A stretch of 64,000 nt of DNA from Duganella sp. OV510 (GTDB lineage Bacteria > Pseudomonadota > Gammaproteobacteria > Burkholderiales > Burkholderiaceae_D), in NCBI RefSeq assembly GCF_900100205.1, contig NZ_FNEQ01000006.1:310001-374000 (forward strand). Reading direction: 5' to 3'. The notes under the pieces are model-generated. The model had not been told where the DNA came from. It saw only the letters and a list, made by a program, of their open reading frames with translations, and did not search any database. The translations under genes were made by a program, and so were the position numbers. Shown here piece after piece: positions 44,875 to 52,970 of this stretch (the first letter of the stretch is position 1; every line of letters starts with the position of its first letter).

Positions 44875-47316
44875 TCAGTTGAATGTCATAGTTGCCTTGC
44901 CGTGCGCGTCCAGTGTCATCTCGGTCAGGCGCTGTTTGTAGCGCACTTTAATAATTTGGCCAGCCTTGCCGCGCAGTTGCAAACGTTTAAGCTTGCTTCG
45001 AGACCAGTCCACGTCCAGCTCCACGCCGCCGCGTGCGCGCACCCCGTGCAGCGCGCCTTCCGGCCATGCCTTAGGCAGGGCCGCCAGCACATGGATTTCA
45101 CCGCCCCATGATTGAACCAGCATTTCCAGAATTGCCGCTGTCCCGCCAAAATTGCCATCGATCTGGAAGGGTGGGTGGGCGTCGAACATATTCGGGTAGG
45201 TACGCTCCGGCCCGAGCAAGCCTTGCAGGATGGTATAGGCCCGCTCGCCTTCGCCCATCCTGGTCCATAGCGCCAGTCGCCACGCTGTTGCCCAGCCGGT
45301 AGATTTGTCGCCTCGCGTGTTAAGCGTTACCTTGGCTGCGGCGATCAGCTCCGGTGTGTCACGCACATTGATTTGCCCGCTCGGGTACACACCATAAAGA
45401 TGTGATACATGCCGATGTTGCTGCTCCGGCGCGCCGGCATCCCAGTCGTCCAGCCATTCCTGCAGCTGGCCTTGGGCGCCGATACGATCGGCCGGCACGC
45501 GGGCACGCATGGCGCGCAAGTCAGTGGCGAATGCCGCGTCATGGTCATCCAGTATTTGGTGCGCCTGCAAGGTGCACGTGAAGAGATCACGAATGATCTG
45601 GCGATCCATGGCCGGCCCCGCGCAGGTGGCTACTCCCTTGTGGTGTTCATTTTCCGGCGAGATGGACGGCGAGGTCACCAGTCCGCGCCCTTGTGCATCC
45701 TCGACCATGGTGTCCATGAAGAACAGGGCGGCTCCTTTTAGTAGCGGATAGATGCGGCGCAAGTAGGCAGGATCGGGGAGATAGTCGTAATGGTCCCACA
45801 GCGCCTTACAAAGCCAGGCGCCGCCGCATGGCCACATTCCCCACAGCGCGCCGTCGATCGGCGCCGCCGCCCGCCACAGGTCGGTGTTGTGATGCGCAAC
45901 CCAGCCACGCGCACCATAGGACTGTCTGGCGGTGATCGCGCCGGTGACACTGAGGTCCTCCACCATCCGTAGCAGCGGCTCGACACACTCTCCCAGGTTA
46001 GCCGATTCCGCAGGCCAGTAGTTCATCTGCGTATTGATGTTAATGGTGTACTTCGAACCCCATGGCGGGTTGTTCCCCTCATTCCAGAGCCCTTGTAGAT
46101 TCGCAGGCTGGCTTCCAGGGCGCGATGAAGACAGCAGCAAGTAACGGCCGTACTGAACGTAGAGTGCTGCCAACGATGGATCAGCGTGCTGCTCTGCCTC
46201 GGCGATGCGCTGGTCTGTTGGGCGCTCATCGGCGACCTTTGGTCCAATACGCAGCGACAGGCGGCGGAACAGTGCCTGATGAGCAGCCACATGATCGCTG
46301 CGCAGACGGGAGTAAGACTTGGATGCGGCAGCCTCGCCATGCTTGCGAGCGATTCCAACAGGGGCGCCACTGACATCGTCGTACTTGATGTAGCTGGTTG
46401 CCGCCGAAATAATCAGCGTCACATTGGAGGCGCCGCGCACTTCAATGCCGTCTCCGCGCGCGACTATCGTGCCATCGCCATCGCCATCTGCGCGGATGCG
46501 AACCGCATAACGCAGCGCTGCGGGAATTCCCGCTACGGCGATGTTGCTCCCTTCGACTAGCAAAGCCCGCTCGCCATCCGCACGGACAGACAGGGACGTC
46601 GGACGCTTTTCAGTGTGCGATGATTCGCGATAATCCCAGGGAGCAGCGGCGCTGCGGTTTGCTTGATTGCCGCCGCTGTAATCGGATAGTCCATAGATCG
46701 CGTCTGATGGGTGGCGGTAGGTGAGATCGAAATTCATCATCCCGCCTGTGGTGGACAGGCGCATAACGATCACCTGATCGGGTACGCTGGCAAAAACCTC
46801 TCGTTTATATTGCACTTTGCCGTGCCGGAAGCGCGTAGAGCAAATGGCCGTATCCAAATCCAGCCAGCGACGATATTCCGTTGCGGCGCCAAGGCCCGTG
46901 AAGTTCAGAAGCAGATCGCCAGCAGCGCCGTAGGGCATCTGTGTCTTGGGAATGCCCATCATCGAACGTTCGATGAGTTCTGCTGCGTCGGCAAAATGAC
47001 CGCTGGCGACTAGAGCGCGTACCGGTGGCAATGCAGCGAGCGCTGCAGAATTATTCGGGCTATAGGGACCACCTGCAAACAGGGTATCTTCGTTCAGTTG
47101 CAGCCGCTCCTGTGCGATACGGCCAAAGCACATGGCCCCGATACGTCCGTTACCGACTGGCAGCGCCTCAACCCAGGTGCCTGCTGCCTGTTCATACCAT
47201 AGGGCGAGATGCTCTTGCCTGCCTCGCGTGGTCGCTTGTACTGCGGCCCCGGCCAACCCCGGGAATGCCGATGCCAGGCCGGCGGATACCATGAAACTGC
47301 GTCGTGTGGTTGTCAT
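44875..47316 (-). CDS. glycoside hydrolase family 95 (alpha-L-fucosidase-like), Tat-exported
   Basis: An 813-residue GH95 enzyme expected to remove fucose or related L-sugar residues from glycans. The start at 47316 gives a twin-arginine signal (TTRRSFMVSAGL) ending near LAGA. The catalytic Asn motif is in NINTQMNYWPAESANLGE and the acid Glu is in SPSISPENEH; the C-terminal domain follows after GNFGGTAAILEM. The longer start at 47370 adds residues that would bury the Tat motif. It stands alone, without fucose uptake or catabolism genes nearby, so its substrate is uncertain. Confidence 0.9.
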   Translation of the reverse strand: MTTTRRSFMVSAGLASAFPGLAGAAVQATTRGRQEHLALWYEQAAGTWVEALPVGNGRIGAMCFGRIAQERLQLNEDTLFAGGPYSPNNSAALAALPPVRALVASGHFADAAELIERSMMGIPKTQMPYGAAGDLLLNFTGLGAATEYRRWLDLDTAICSTRFRHGKVQYKREVFASVPDQVIVMRLSTTGGMMNFDLTYRHPSDAIYGLSDYSGGNQANRSAAAPWDYRESSHTEKRPTSLSVRADGERALLVEGSNIAVAGIPAALRYAVRIRADGDGDGTIVARGDGIEVRGASNVTLIISAATSYIKYDDVSGAPVGIARKHGEAAASKSYSRLRSDHVAAHQALFRRLSLRIGPKVADERPTDQRIAEAEQHADPSLAALYVQYGRYLLLSSSRPGSQPANLQGLWNEGNNPPWGSKYTININTQMNYWPAESANLGECVEPLLRMVEDLSVTGAITARQSYGARGWVAHHNTDLWRAAAPIDGALWGMWPCGGAWLCKALWDHYDYLPDPAYLRRIYPLLKGAALFFMDTMVEDAQGRGLVTSPSISPENEHHKGVATCAGPAMDRQIIRDLFTCTLQAHQILDDHDAAFATDLRAMRARVPADRIGAQGQLQEWLDDWDAGAPEQQHRHVSHLYGVYPSGQINVRDTPELIAAAKVTLNTRGDKSTGWATAWRLALWTRMGEGERAYTILQGLLGPERTYPNMFDAHPPFQIDGNFGGTAAILEMLVQSWGGEIHVLAALPKAWPEGALHGVRARGGVELDVDWSRSKLKRLQLRGKAGQIIKVRYKQRLTEMTLDAHGKATMTFN

Positions 47317-47435
47317 GTCTCTTATCGTAGTTTTTTCTCCATTCTGGGACGAAGTGCCGCTATTCCTCAATTGCGAAATTCGGTAATGGAGAAATGAAAT
47401 TGATCAGCACTAGATTAATCTGCTTTCATTTTTTC

Positions 47436-47472
47436 TTGACCATAACGAAACGATACGGTATCGTATCGTTAT
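47436..47472 (+). promoter_or_regulatory. tetR promoter overlapped by a 31-bp palindromic operator
   Basis: TTGACC (47436-47441) and TATCGT (47459-47464) are 17 bp apart. An inverted repeat of 15 bp per arm, 14 of 15 matching (47442-47456 and 47458-47472), covers the spacer and -10. Such a layout suggests autorepression by the TetR protein encoded next to it. Confidence 0.7.
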
Positions 47473-47493
47473 GTTGAGTCAATGGAGCGAATG

Positions 47494-48177
47494 ATGGTCA
47501 GAACAAAAACGGAAGCGCGGCGGTCGGCTCTGCTGACAGCTGCACGTGACGTATTCCAGGAGGTCGGCTTCGACCAGGCATCCATGGACGTGATTGCCGC
47601 CAGGGCAGGGAGCTCAAAGGCGACGCTGTATCGCTACTTCGATTCGAAGGAAACGTTGTTCACCGAGCTGATGCAGAACTCTGCCAACGCGCAGGGCGGC
47701 GGAATGATGGCCTTGCTGCACCAGAGTGGTGGTGCGGCGCCCGACATTGAGCTTACTGCTGCCGTGCCAGTGGCTAATCCAATGCTGGACCCCGCTGCAG
47801 ATGTGCTGCCAACCTTGACCAAATTTGGCGAGTACATCCTGTCCGCCTTTCATACCCCCGAGTCGCTCGGCGTGCAGCGCATGGTTATCGCGGCTGCGGT
47901 CAATCCGGATATCGGCGCCTCGTACTACGAGCAAGGACCGCTGCGCGCCATGCAATATCTGGGGCACTACTTGCAGCAGGTCTGCTCAAGCGGGAAATTG
48001 CGCAAGTCCGATGTTCATGTCATGGCCTGTCATTTTTACGGACTTATTGAGTCCGAGGTTCACCAACTTGGTCTGTTCAACGTGATGACCACATTGGAAC
48101 CTGAGCGTGTGGCTGCAACCGTTGCACGCGCCCTGGACGTTTTTATGCGGGCCTACGGTCCCGATCGCCAACCTTGA
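47494..48177 (+). CDS. TetR/AcrR-family regulator
   Basis: A 227-residue repressor with the TetR helix-turn-helix (about residues 12-60, FDQASMDVIAARAGSSKATLYRYF) and a C-terminal AcrR-like ligand domain. I choose ATG 47494 because GGAG lies at a proper distance; ATGs at 47482 and 47491 are possible. A palindromic operator covers its promoter. The mipA and mlaA genes follow on the same strand and are the likely targets; the ligand is unknown. Confidence 0.88.
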   Translation: MVRTKTEARRSALLTAARDVFQEVGFDQASMDVIAARAGSSKATLYRYFDSKETLFTELMQNSANAQGGGMMALLHQSGGAAPDIELTAAVPVANPMLDPAADVLPTLTKFGEYILSAFHTPESLGVQRMVIAAAVNPDIGASYYEQGPLRAMQYLGHYLQQVCSSGKLRKSDVHVMACHFYGLIESEVHQLGLFNVMTTLEPERVAATVARALDVFMRAYGPDRQP

Positions 48178-48185
48178 TTTTTCCA

Positions 48186-48196
48186 CCCCCCCCCCC
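48186..48196 (+). repeat. homopolymeric C11 tract before mipA
   Basis: Eleven consecutive C lie 9 nt after the tetR stop and 24 nt before the mipA-like ATG, just upstream of its RBS (AAGAAGG). Such tracts slip during replication and could alter the leader spacing or stability. It may also be a sequencing-error site. Confidence 0.85.
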
Positions 48197-48219
48197 TGAT
48201 CAGAAAGAAGGTTGATCTC

Positions 48220-48984
48220 ATGAGTATGCTCTCTCGCTTCACTTCCGTTGCGTTCTTAACCTTGGCCAGCGCATCAGCGTCAACTGCCAGTGCACAGGGG
48301 GACGCTGCCGCAGCGCCTAGTTGGGCGCTGGGTGCGGGCGTCAACGTAACCCAAAAGGGCTATCGCGACATTGATCGTGATGTGCTGCCATTGCCGCTGA
48401 TTTCGTATGAAAGCAAATGGATCAGTGCATCGGTACCGACGTTGGACCTCAAGGCATACAGCGCAGATACTGTATCGCTACGTCTGCGGGCGCGCTATGC
48501 CCGCGATGGGTTTGAGGCCAAGGATTCGCCATTCCTGGCCGGCATGGCAGATCGCAAGGGCAGTGTATGGGTTGGTGGCGCTGCACTGTGGCGTCCCGGG
48601 TTTGCTAACTTCTCCGCAGAATTGTTACGCGACGCTGCTGGCCACAGCAAGGGAACGCGAGCCAAGCTACAGCTGGATCGCCGCTTCGCTCTTGGAGCCT
48701 TTGGCCTCACGCCCCGGTTGGGAGTGGAATGGCTTGATCGCAAATTCGTCGACTACTACTACGGCGTGCGCGTGGATGAAGTACGTGGGGATCGTGCTTT
48801 TTATCAGGGCGATGCCAGCGCCAACATCGAAGCAGGCTTACGCTTCGACTACTCGTTTTCACGCCGTCATAGCGTATTTACCGATGTCCGTGTGACCCGT
48901 TTCGGTAACGCAATCAAGGACAGTCCAGTGATGGAAAAATCCGGCCAGACCGGTGTCAGCCTCGGCTACATCTATCGCTTCTGA
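48220..48984 (+). CDS. MipA/OmpV-family outer membrane protein
   Basis: A 254-residue beta-barrel outer membrane protein with a signal peptide (ending ASTASAQG) and alternating strand patterns to the C-terminal GYIYRF, where the terminal Phe fits barrel assembly. The family scaffolds murein-synthesis enzymes or acts as a porin-like antigen. It lies downstream of tetR, separated by the C11 tract, so tetR and mipA may be phase-coupled in expression. The exact substrate or role is not shown. Confidence 0.87.
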   Translation: MSMLSRFTSVAFLTLASASASTASAQGDAAAAPSWALGAGVNVTQKGYRDIDRDVLPLPLISYESKWISASVPTLDLKAYSADTVSLRLRARYARDGFEAKDSPFLAGMADRKGSVWVGGAALWRPGFANFSAELLRDAAGHSKGTRAKLQLDRRFALGAFGLTPRLGVEWLDRKFVDYYYGVRVDEVRGDRAFYQGDASANIEAGLRFDYSFSRRHSVFTDVRVTRFGNAIKDSPVMEKSGQTGVSLGYIYRF

Positions 48985-49058
48985 CATGTGGCGCGCGTCC
49001 TGCGCGGCACCGCTGTAGTACCCCGTAAATTTACTTCACTAATCTAAGGAGCATTCCT

Positions 49059-49769
49059 ATGAAAGCCCTCCGTACGCCTGTGCTAGTCGCAACGGTATTG
49101 TTGACCAGTGCGTGTGCCAGCCGCCCGATTCAATCGCCACCGCCAAGTCCTCCCACCGCAGAACGCAGCGCCAGCGTTCCTTGGGAAGGATATAACCGCC
49201 GAATCTACAGCGTTAACAGCACGCTCGACAAAGTGCTGATTCGTCCTGTGGCGGTGGCCTATGACTGGGTTACCCCTGACCCGGTGCAGGCCAGCGTGAC
49301 CAGGTTCTTCGGCAACCTACGCGAGCCGGTCACGGCAGTCAATCAAGCCCTGCAGATGAGACCGGCGCCAGCGGTGCAATCGCTAGGCCGGTTTGTGGGC
49401 AATTCAACGGTCGGCGTTGGCGGGCTGTTTGATCCCGCGACGCGGTTTGGCATGGCGCGGGAGCAGGAAGACTTCGGCCAGACGCTGGCGACTTGGGGCT
49501 GGCGCGATTCGCGTTACGTGGTCGTGCCGCTGTTAGGCCCACGCACGGTGCGTGGCACGGTGGGCATGTTCGGCGACCAGCCACTGTCGCCAATCAGTCG
49601 CATCGACAGTGCTGGCGTTGCAGATAAGCTGACCTTACTGCAAATGGCGGATGGGCGTGCCCGTGCGTTACAGGTGGACGGCATGCGCGAGTTGGCGTTG
49701 GATGAATATGCGGTCGTCCGCGATGCATGGCTCAACCGGCGCGCACAGCAAATAGAGATACATCAGTAA
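49059..49769 (+). CDS. mlaA: MlaA (VacJ) family phospholipid-transport lipoprotein
   Basis: A 236-residue outer-membrane lipoprotein with lipobox LTSAC (Cys 19) and the MlaA core: PWEGYNRRIYSVNSTLDKV, then RFFGNLREPVTAVNQALQ, FVGNSTVGVGGLFDPA and the ending DEYAVVRDAWLNRR. MlaA removes mislocalised phospholipids from the outer leaflet. No mlaBCDEF genes are adjacent, so this is an isolated copy. It lies 74 bp after mipA and may belong to the tetR operon. Confidence 0.92.
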   Translation: MKALRTPVLVATVLLTSACASRPIQSPPPSPPTAERSASVPWEGYNRRIYSVNSTLDKVLIRPVAVAYDWVTPDPVQASVTRFFGNLREPVTAVNQALQMRPAPAVQSLGRFVGNSTVGVGGLFDPATRFGMAREQEDFGQTLATWGWRDSRYVVVPLLGPRTVRGTVGMFGDQPLSPISRIDSAGVADKLTLLQMADGRARALQVDGMRELALDEYAVVRDAWLNRRAQQIEIHQ

Positions 49770-49813
49770 ATAACCGGGTGGTTAGGGATAGATGCGCCTC
49801 AATTGTCAACCTA

Positions 49814-49877
49814 GGAGAAATAGTTTGATCGCTAAACGGGTATTTATTAACCCTGAAATGGAAGATATCATTTCTCC
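49814..49877 (+). repeat. inverted repeat in the DoxX gene leader
   Basis: GGAGAAAT (49814-49821) pairs with ATTTCTCC (49870-49877) across a 48-nt loop that itself contains GGGT...ACCC. It lies 22 bp upstream of the doxX-like start. It could fold in the leader or bind a regulator; the function is unknown. Confidence 0.35.
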
Positions 49878-49899
49878 ATCAATCAACTAAGGAGTAATC

Positions 49900-50337
49900 A
49901 TGCAAGCCCAAAACACCCCTGCCAGTACCATTCGCACCAGCACGGACGATGCCGGTAAATTAGTCCTTCGCGTTGCGCTCGCAGTTACTTTGCTCTTTCA
50001 TGGCATCTCGAAACTTATCGGCGGCATTGGCTTCGTCGGCGACATGCTGGCTCAGGTCAATGCACCGGCCTTCCTGGGTAATCTGGTCTATGTCGGCGAG
50101 GTTGTCGCTCCCCTGCTGATACTGGTGGGTGTGTTCACCCGCCCGGCAGCGCTGATCGTTGCCATCAACATGATCGTTGCTATCCTGTTGGTGCATACCA
50201 GTCAGTTCTTCACGCTCAACGAGACAGGTGGCTGGGCACTGGAGTTGCAAGGCATGTTCTTCTTCGGCGCTGTCACGGTGGCATTGCTGGGTGCAGGGCG
50301 CTTCAGTCTGGGCGGCGCCAGCGGCCGTTTTAACTGA
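49900..50337 (+). CDS. DoxX-family membrane protein
   Basis: A 145-residue four-helix membrane protein of the DoxX family, loosely linked to redox or sulfur metabolism in other bacteria. The first helix contains LVLRVALAVTLLFHGISKL and the hydrophobic segments end near residue 135. The start ATG at 49900 has AAGGAG 7 nt upstream. It precedes cytochrome b561 by 23 bp, so the two may form a redox pair. The specific role is not established. Confidence 0.85.
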   Translation: MQAQNTPASTIRTSTDDAGKLVLRVALAVTLLFHGISKLIGGIGFVGDMLAQVNAPAFLGNLVYVGEVVAPLLILVGVFTRPAALIVAINMIVAILLVHTSQFFTLNETGGWALELQGMFFFGAVTVALLGAGRFSLGGASGRFN

Positions 50338-50360
50338 CCCCATTCACCCAGGATTTCGAC

Positions 50361-50933
50361 ATGGCCAATCTCAATAAATTACCCACCGTATCGTCGTATC
50401 ACCCCGCCGCCAAATTTCAGCATTGGCTGATGGCGGCCATCTGGATCGGCGCGTGGGTGATTGGCTTCATCGCGGTGCATTTTCGCGATGAACTCAACCC
50501 CCACCACCAACTGACGTTCCTGCATAAGGCGATCGCCAGCACCGTGCTGTTCCTGACAGCGGTGCGCATAGCCTGGCGCATCACAAATCCGGTGCCGGCC
50601 TTGCCGGCAACGATGTCACCCGCCATGCAGCGCGCGGCCCACTTCGGCCACTACGCGCTATACGCCTTTGCCCTGATTGCGCTGCCGCTGTCGGGATGGA
50701 TGTGGAGTTCGGTGGCCGACAAGCCGATCATGGTGCTTGGCCTGGTTCAGTTGCCGCCGTTGGTCGGACCGGCGCCGCAATACTACGATCTCGCCAAGCT
50801 TGTGCATCAGTTGCTGGCCTGGAGTCTGGGCATGATGGTGCTTGGCCATGCAGCAGCAGCGCTGAAACACCATCTGGTCGACAAGGATGGCGTTTTACTC
50901 AGCATGCTGCCCAGGCGCAGCCGCAAGGGCTAA
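50361..50933 (+). CDS. cytochrome b561 (CybB-like)
   Basis: A 190-residue four-helix di-heme b-type cytochrome of the bacterial b561 family, which moves electrons at the inner membrane, including superoxide oxidation in E. coli CybB. The family's axial-ligand His positions are present in FQHWLMAAIWIG, TFLHKAIASTVLF, AHFGHYALYAF and LVHQLLAWSLGMM. It is downstream of doxX and converges with the NahR-like gene, overlapping its stop by 4 bp. Confidence 0.9.
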   Translation: MANLNKLPTVSSYHPAAKFQHWLMAAIWIGAWVIGFIAVHFRDELNPHHQLTFLHKAIASTVLFLTAVRIAWRITNPVPALPATMSPAMQRAAHFGHYALYAFALIALPLSGWMWSSVADKPIMVLGLVQLPPLVGPAPQYYDLAKLVHQLLAWSLGMMVLGHAAAALKHHLVDKDGVLLSMLPRRSRKG

Positions 50934-51862
50934 AGTGCGGCCTCGGTCGCTGGAGCAGCCTGATCCGAAAAATAGTCGAAGATCAGGCTGCGCAGCCATT
51001 GGTTGCCGGGATCCCGGTGGTACTTGGCGTGCCAGAAGACGTTGATGTCGATCGGCGTCTTAACCACCGGATGCTCCACATAACGCAGGTTGAACGGCTT
51101 CACGCAAGCGTGGGCAAAGCGTTCCGGTACGCTGGTAATCATATCGGTGGTGCTGATGATGTGGCCCACGGCGACGTAATGCGGCACTGTCAGTTTGACC
51201 TTGCGCTTGATGCCTTTGCGCTCAATGGTCGCATCCATATCGGCATGGCCGGTGCCGGCTGCCACCACCACCACGTGGTCGGCGGCGCAGAATTCATCGA
51301 GCGTCAATTTTGGCTTGTCCAATGCGTGGCCAGCGCGGAACATGCATACATAGCGCTGGTGGAACAGCCTGCGCTGGAAGAATCCGGCTTTCAACTGCGG
51401 TAACAGGCCAATCGCCAGGTCGACGTGGCCAGCTTCCATTTCATCGCGCAGGTTGACCGCTGTATTGCGGACCGAACTCACCGTTACACGCGGCGCCACC
51501 TTGGCCAGCACGTCCATCAGCTTCGGCAAGAAGTAAATTTCGCCGATATCCGTCACACCCAAGGTGAACTTGCGATTGCTGGTCAGCGGGTCGAAGCTGT
51601 GCCTGTCGTTGAGCGAACTATGGATGGTGCTCAAGGCATATGCGATAGGCTCCGCCAACTGGTTGGCGTAGGGCGTTGGCTCCATTCCTTTTGAAGTGCG
51701 CTGGAACAATTCATCGCCTAGCAACAGCCTCAAACGCTTAAGCGCGTTGCTGACCGCCGGCTGACTGAGGCCAAGCTTCTCTGCCACGATCGACACCCGC
51801 CGCTCCATCAGCAACTGGTGGAAAACCAGAAGCAAGTTCAGGTCTACGTCCTTCAGTTCCAT
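50930..51862 (-). CDS. NahR/NagR-like LysR regulator of salicylate metabolism
   Basis: A 310-residue LysR activator whose sequence follows NahR/NagR closely from start to end: MELKDVDLNLLLVFHQLL at the N-terminus, GMEPTPYA, FTLGVTDIGEIYF, LAIGLLPQLKAGFFQRRL and INVFWHAKYHRDP. NahR-type proteins bind salicylate and activate naphthalene or salicylate operons. It is divergent from the salicylate 5-hydroxylase/gentisate operon, its evident target. The ATG at 51862 gives the family start; a GTG at 51898 is rejected. Confidence 0.93.
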   Translation of the reverse strand: MELKDVDLNLLLVFHQLLMERRVSIVAEKLGLSQPAVSNALKRLRLLLGDELFQRTSKGMEPTPYANQLAEPIAYALSTIHSSLNDRHSFDPLTSNRKFTLGVTDIGEIYFLPKLMDVLAKVAPRVTVSSVRNTAVNLRDEMEAGHVDLAIGLLPQLKAGFFQRRLFHQRYVCMFRAGHALDKPKLTLDEFCAADHVVVVAAGTGHADMDATIERKGIKRKVKLTVPHYVAVGHIISTTDMITSVPERFAHACVKPFNLRYVEHPVVKTPIDINVFWHAKYHRDPGNQWLRSLIFDYFSDQAAPATEAAL

Positions 51863-51870
51863 AAAGTAAT

Positions 51871-51936
51871 ATTCATTTGAGTGATTTTGTTCATTCACGA
51901 GATTCTATATATTTATATTACATCAGTTCCTATACT
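51871..51936. promoter_or_regulatory. NahR-type box and operon -10
   Basis: ATTCATTTGAGTGAT (51871-51885) fits the ATTCA-N6-TGAT frame of NahR sites, although the CGCT core of the published consensus is not kept. A TATACT (51931-51936) without a good -35 lies upstream of the reductase gene, as expected for an activator-dependent promoter. The box is close to the regulator start, so it may also autoregulate. Confidence 0.4.
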
Positions 51937-51972
51937 CGTCACAAAACAGAACTACGAGACATGGATCGAATG

Positions 51973-52959
51973 ATGGAACTGATCGTACAACCGCTGGGCC
52001 AAAGCGTGCCCGTGAACGCCGGCGATAATCTGCTGGCAGTTCTCCGCGAAAACAATATCCCCATTTCGTATAGCTGCACCGCCGGCCGCTGCGGCACCTG
52101 CCGCTGCAAAGTGCTGGAAGGGCGGGTGGTGGAATCTGGCCAGGAAGCCAAGATCACCAACCCGAATGAAGGCCGCTACGTGCTGGCGTGCATGAGCACT
52201 CTGAACGAAAGCTGCGTCATAGAAGTCCCTGAGCCGGACGAGATCGTCACCCATCCGGCACGTATCGTTAAAGCCGAGGTAGTAGCAATCGAAGACGCTA
52301 CCCACGACATCAAGCGCATCGTCATGCGATGTTCGAAGCCGCTGTCGTTCTCGCCAGGTCAATACGCGATGTTGCAATTCACGCCGCAGCACATCCGGCC
52401 GTACTCGATGGCCAGTCTGGACAGCGATGGCCATCTGGAGTTCCATGTGCGCCTGGTACCGGACGGCCGTGTTACCGGCTACATCCGCGACAGCCTGAAA
52501 GTTGGCGACAGCGTGCGCGTCAGCGGCCCGATGGGCACTGCTTACCTGCGTCAAAAGCACGAGGGACCGATGCTCTGCATCGCCGGTGGCACCGGTCTGG
52601 CGCCGGTGCTATCGATCCTGCGCGGTGCGCTGGCAACAGGCATGCAAAACGAGATGCACGTTTATTTCGGCGTGCGCTCGCCGGCGGACATCTACTGTGC
52701 CGAGCAACTGGCTGCCATGGCCGAACAGCATCCCAACCTGCACGTACAGATCATTGTCGCCATGGGCGAACGTGATGGCGTGCATCGTCGCGGCCTGGTC
52801 ACCGACGCGGTGGCCGAAGATCTGCCCAATCTCGACGGTTGGCGCGCTTACCTGTGTGGCGCACCGCCGATGGTCGATGCCGCTACGTTGCTGCTGCGTC
52901 GACGCGGAATTCAACCTGAACACGTCTATGCCGACGCGTTCTATGCCAGTGCCACCTGA
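51973..52959 (+). CDS. nagAa: salicylate 5-hydroxylase reductase component (2Fe-2S/FAD/NAD)
   Basis: A 328-residue reductase that passes electrons from NAD(P)H to the ferredoxin of the ring hydroxylase. The plant-type 2Fe-2S cluster Cys are at about 35, 40, 43 and 73 (YSCTAGRCGTC, YVLAC); FAD binding uses RPYSMAS and NAD binding CIAGGTGLAPVLSI. The start MELIVQPLG follows NagAa; ATGs at 51961 and 51970 are alternatives. It is the first gene of the salicylate cluster and is followed by nagI. Confidence 0.92.
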   Translation: MELIVQPLGQSVPVNAGDNLLAVLRENNIPISYSCTAGRCGTCRCKVLEGRVVESGQEAKITNPNEGRYVLACMSTLNESCVIEVPEPDEIVTHPARIVKAEVVAIEDATHDIKRIVMRCSKPLSFSPGQYAMLQFTPQHIRPYSMASLDSDGHLEFHVRLVPDGRVTGYIRDSLKVGDSVRVSGPMGTAYLRQKHEGPMLCIAGGTGLAPVLSILRGALATGMQNEMHVYFGVRSPADIYCAEQLAAMAEQHPNLHVQIIVAMGERDGVHRRGLVTDAVAEDLPNLDGWRAYLCGAPPMVDAATLLLRRRGIQPEHVYADAFYASAT

Positions 52960-52970
52960 TGGAGACCCAG

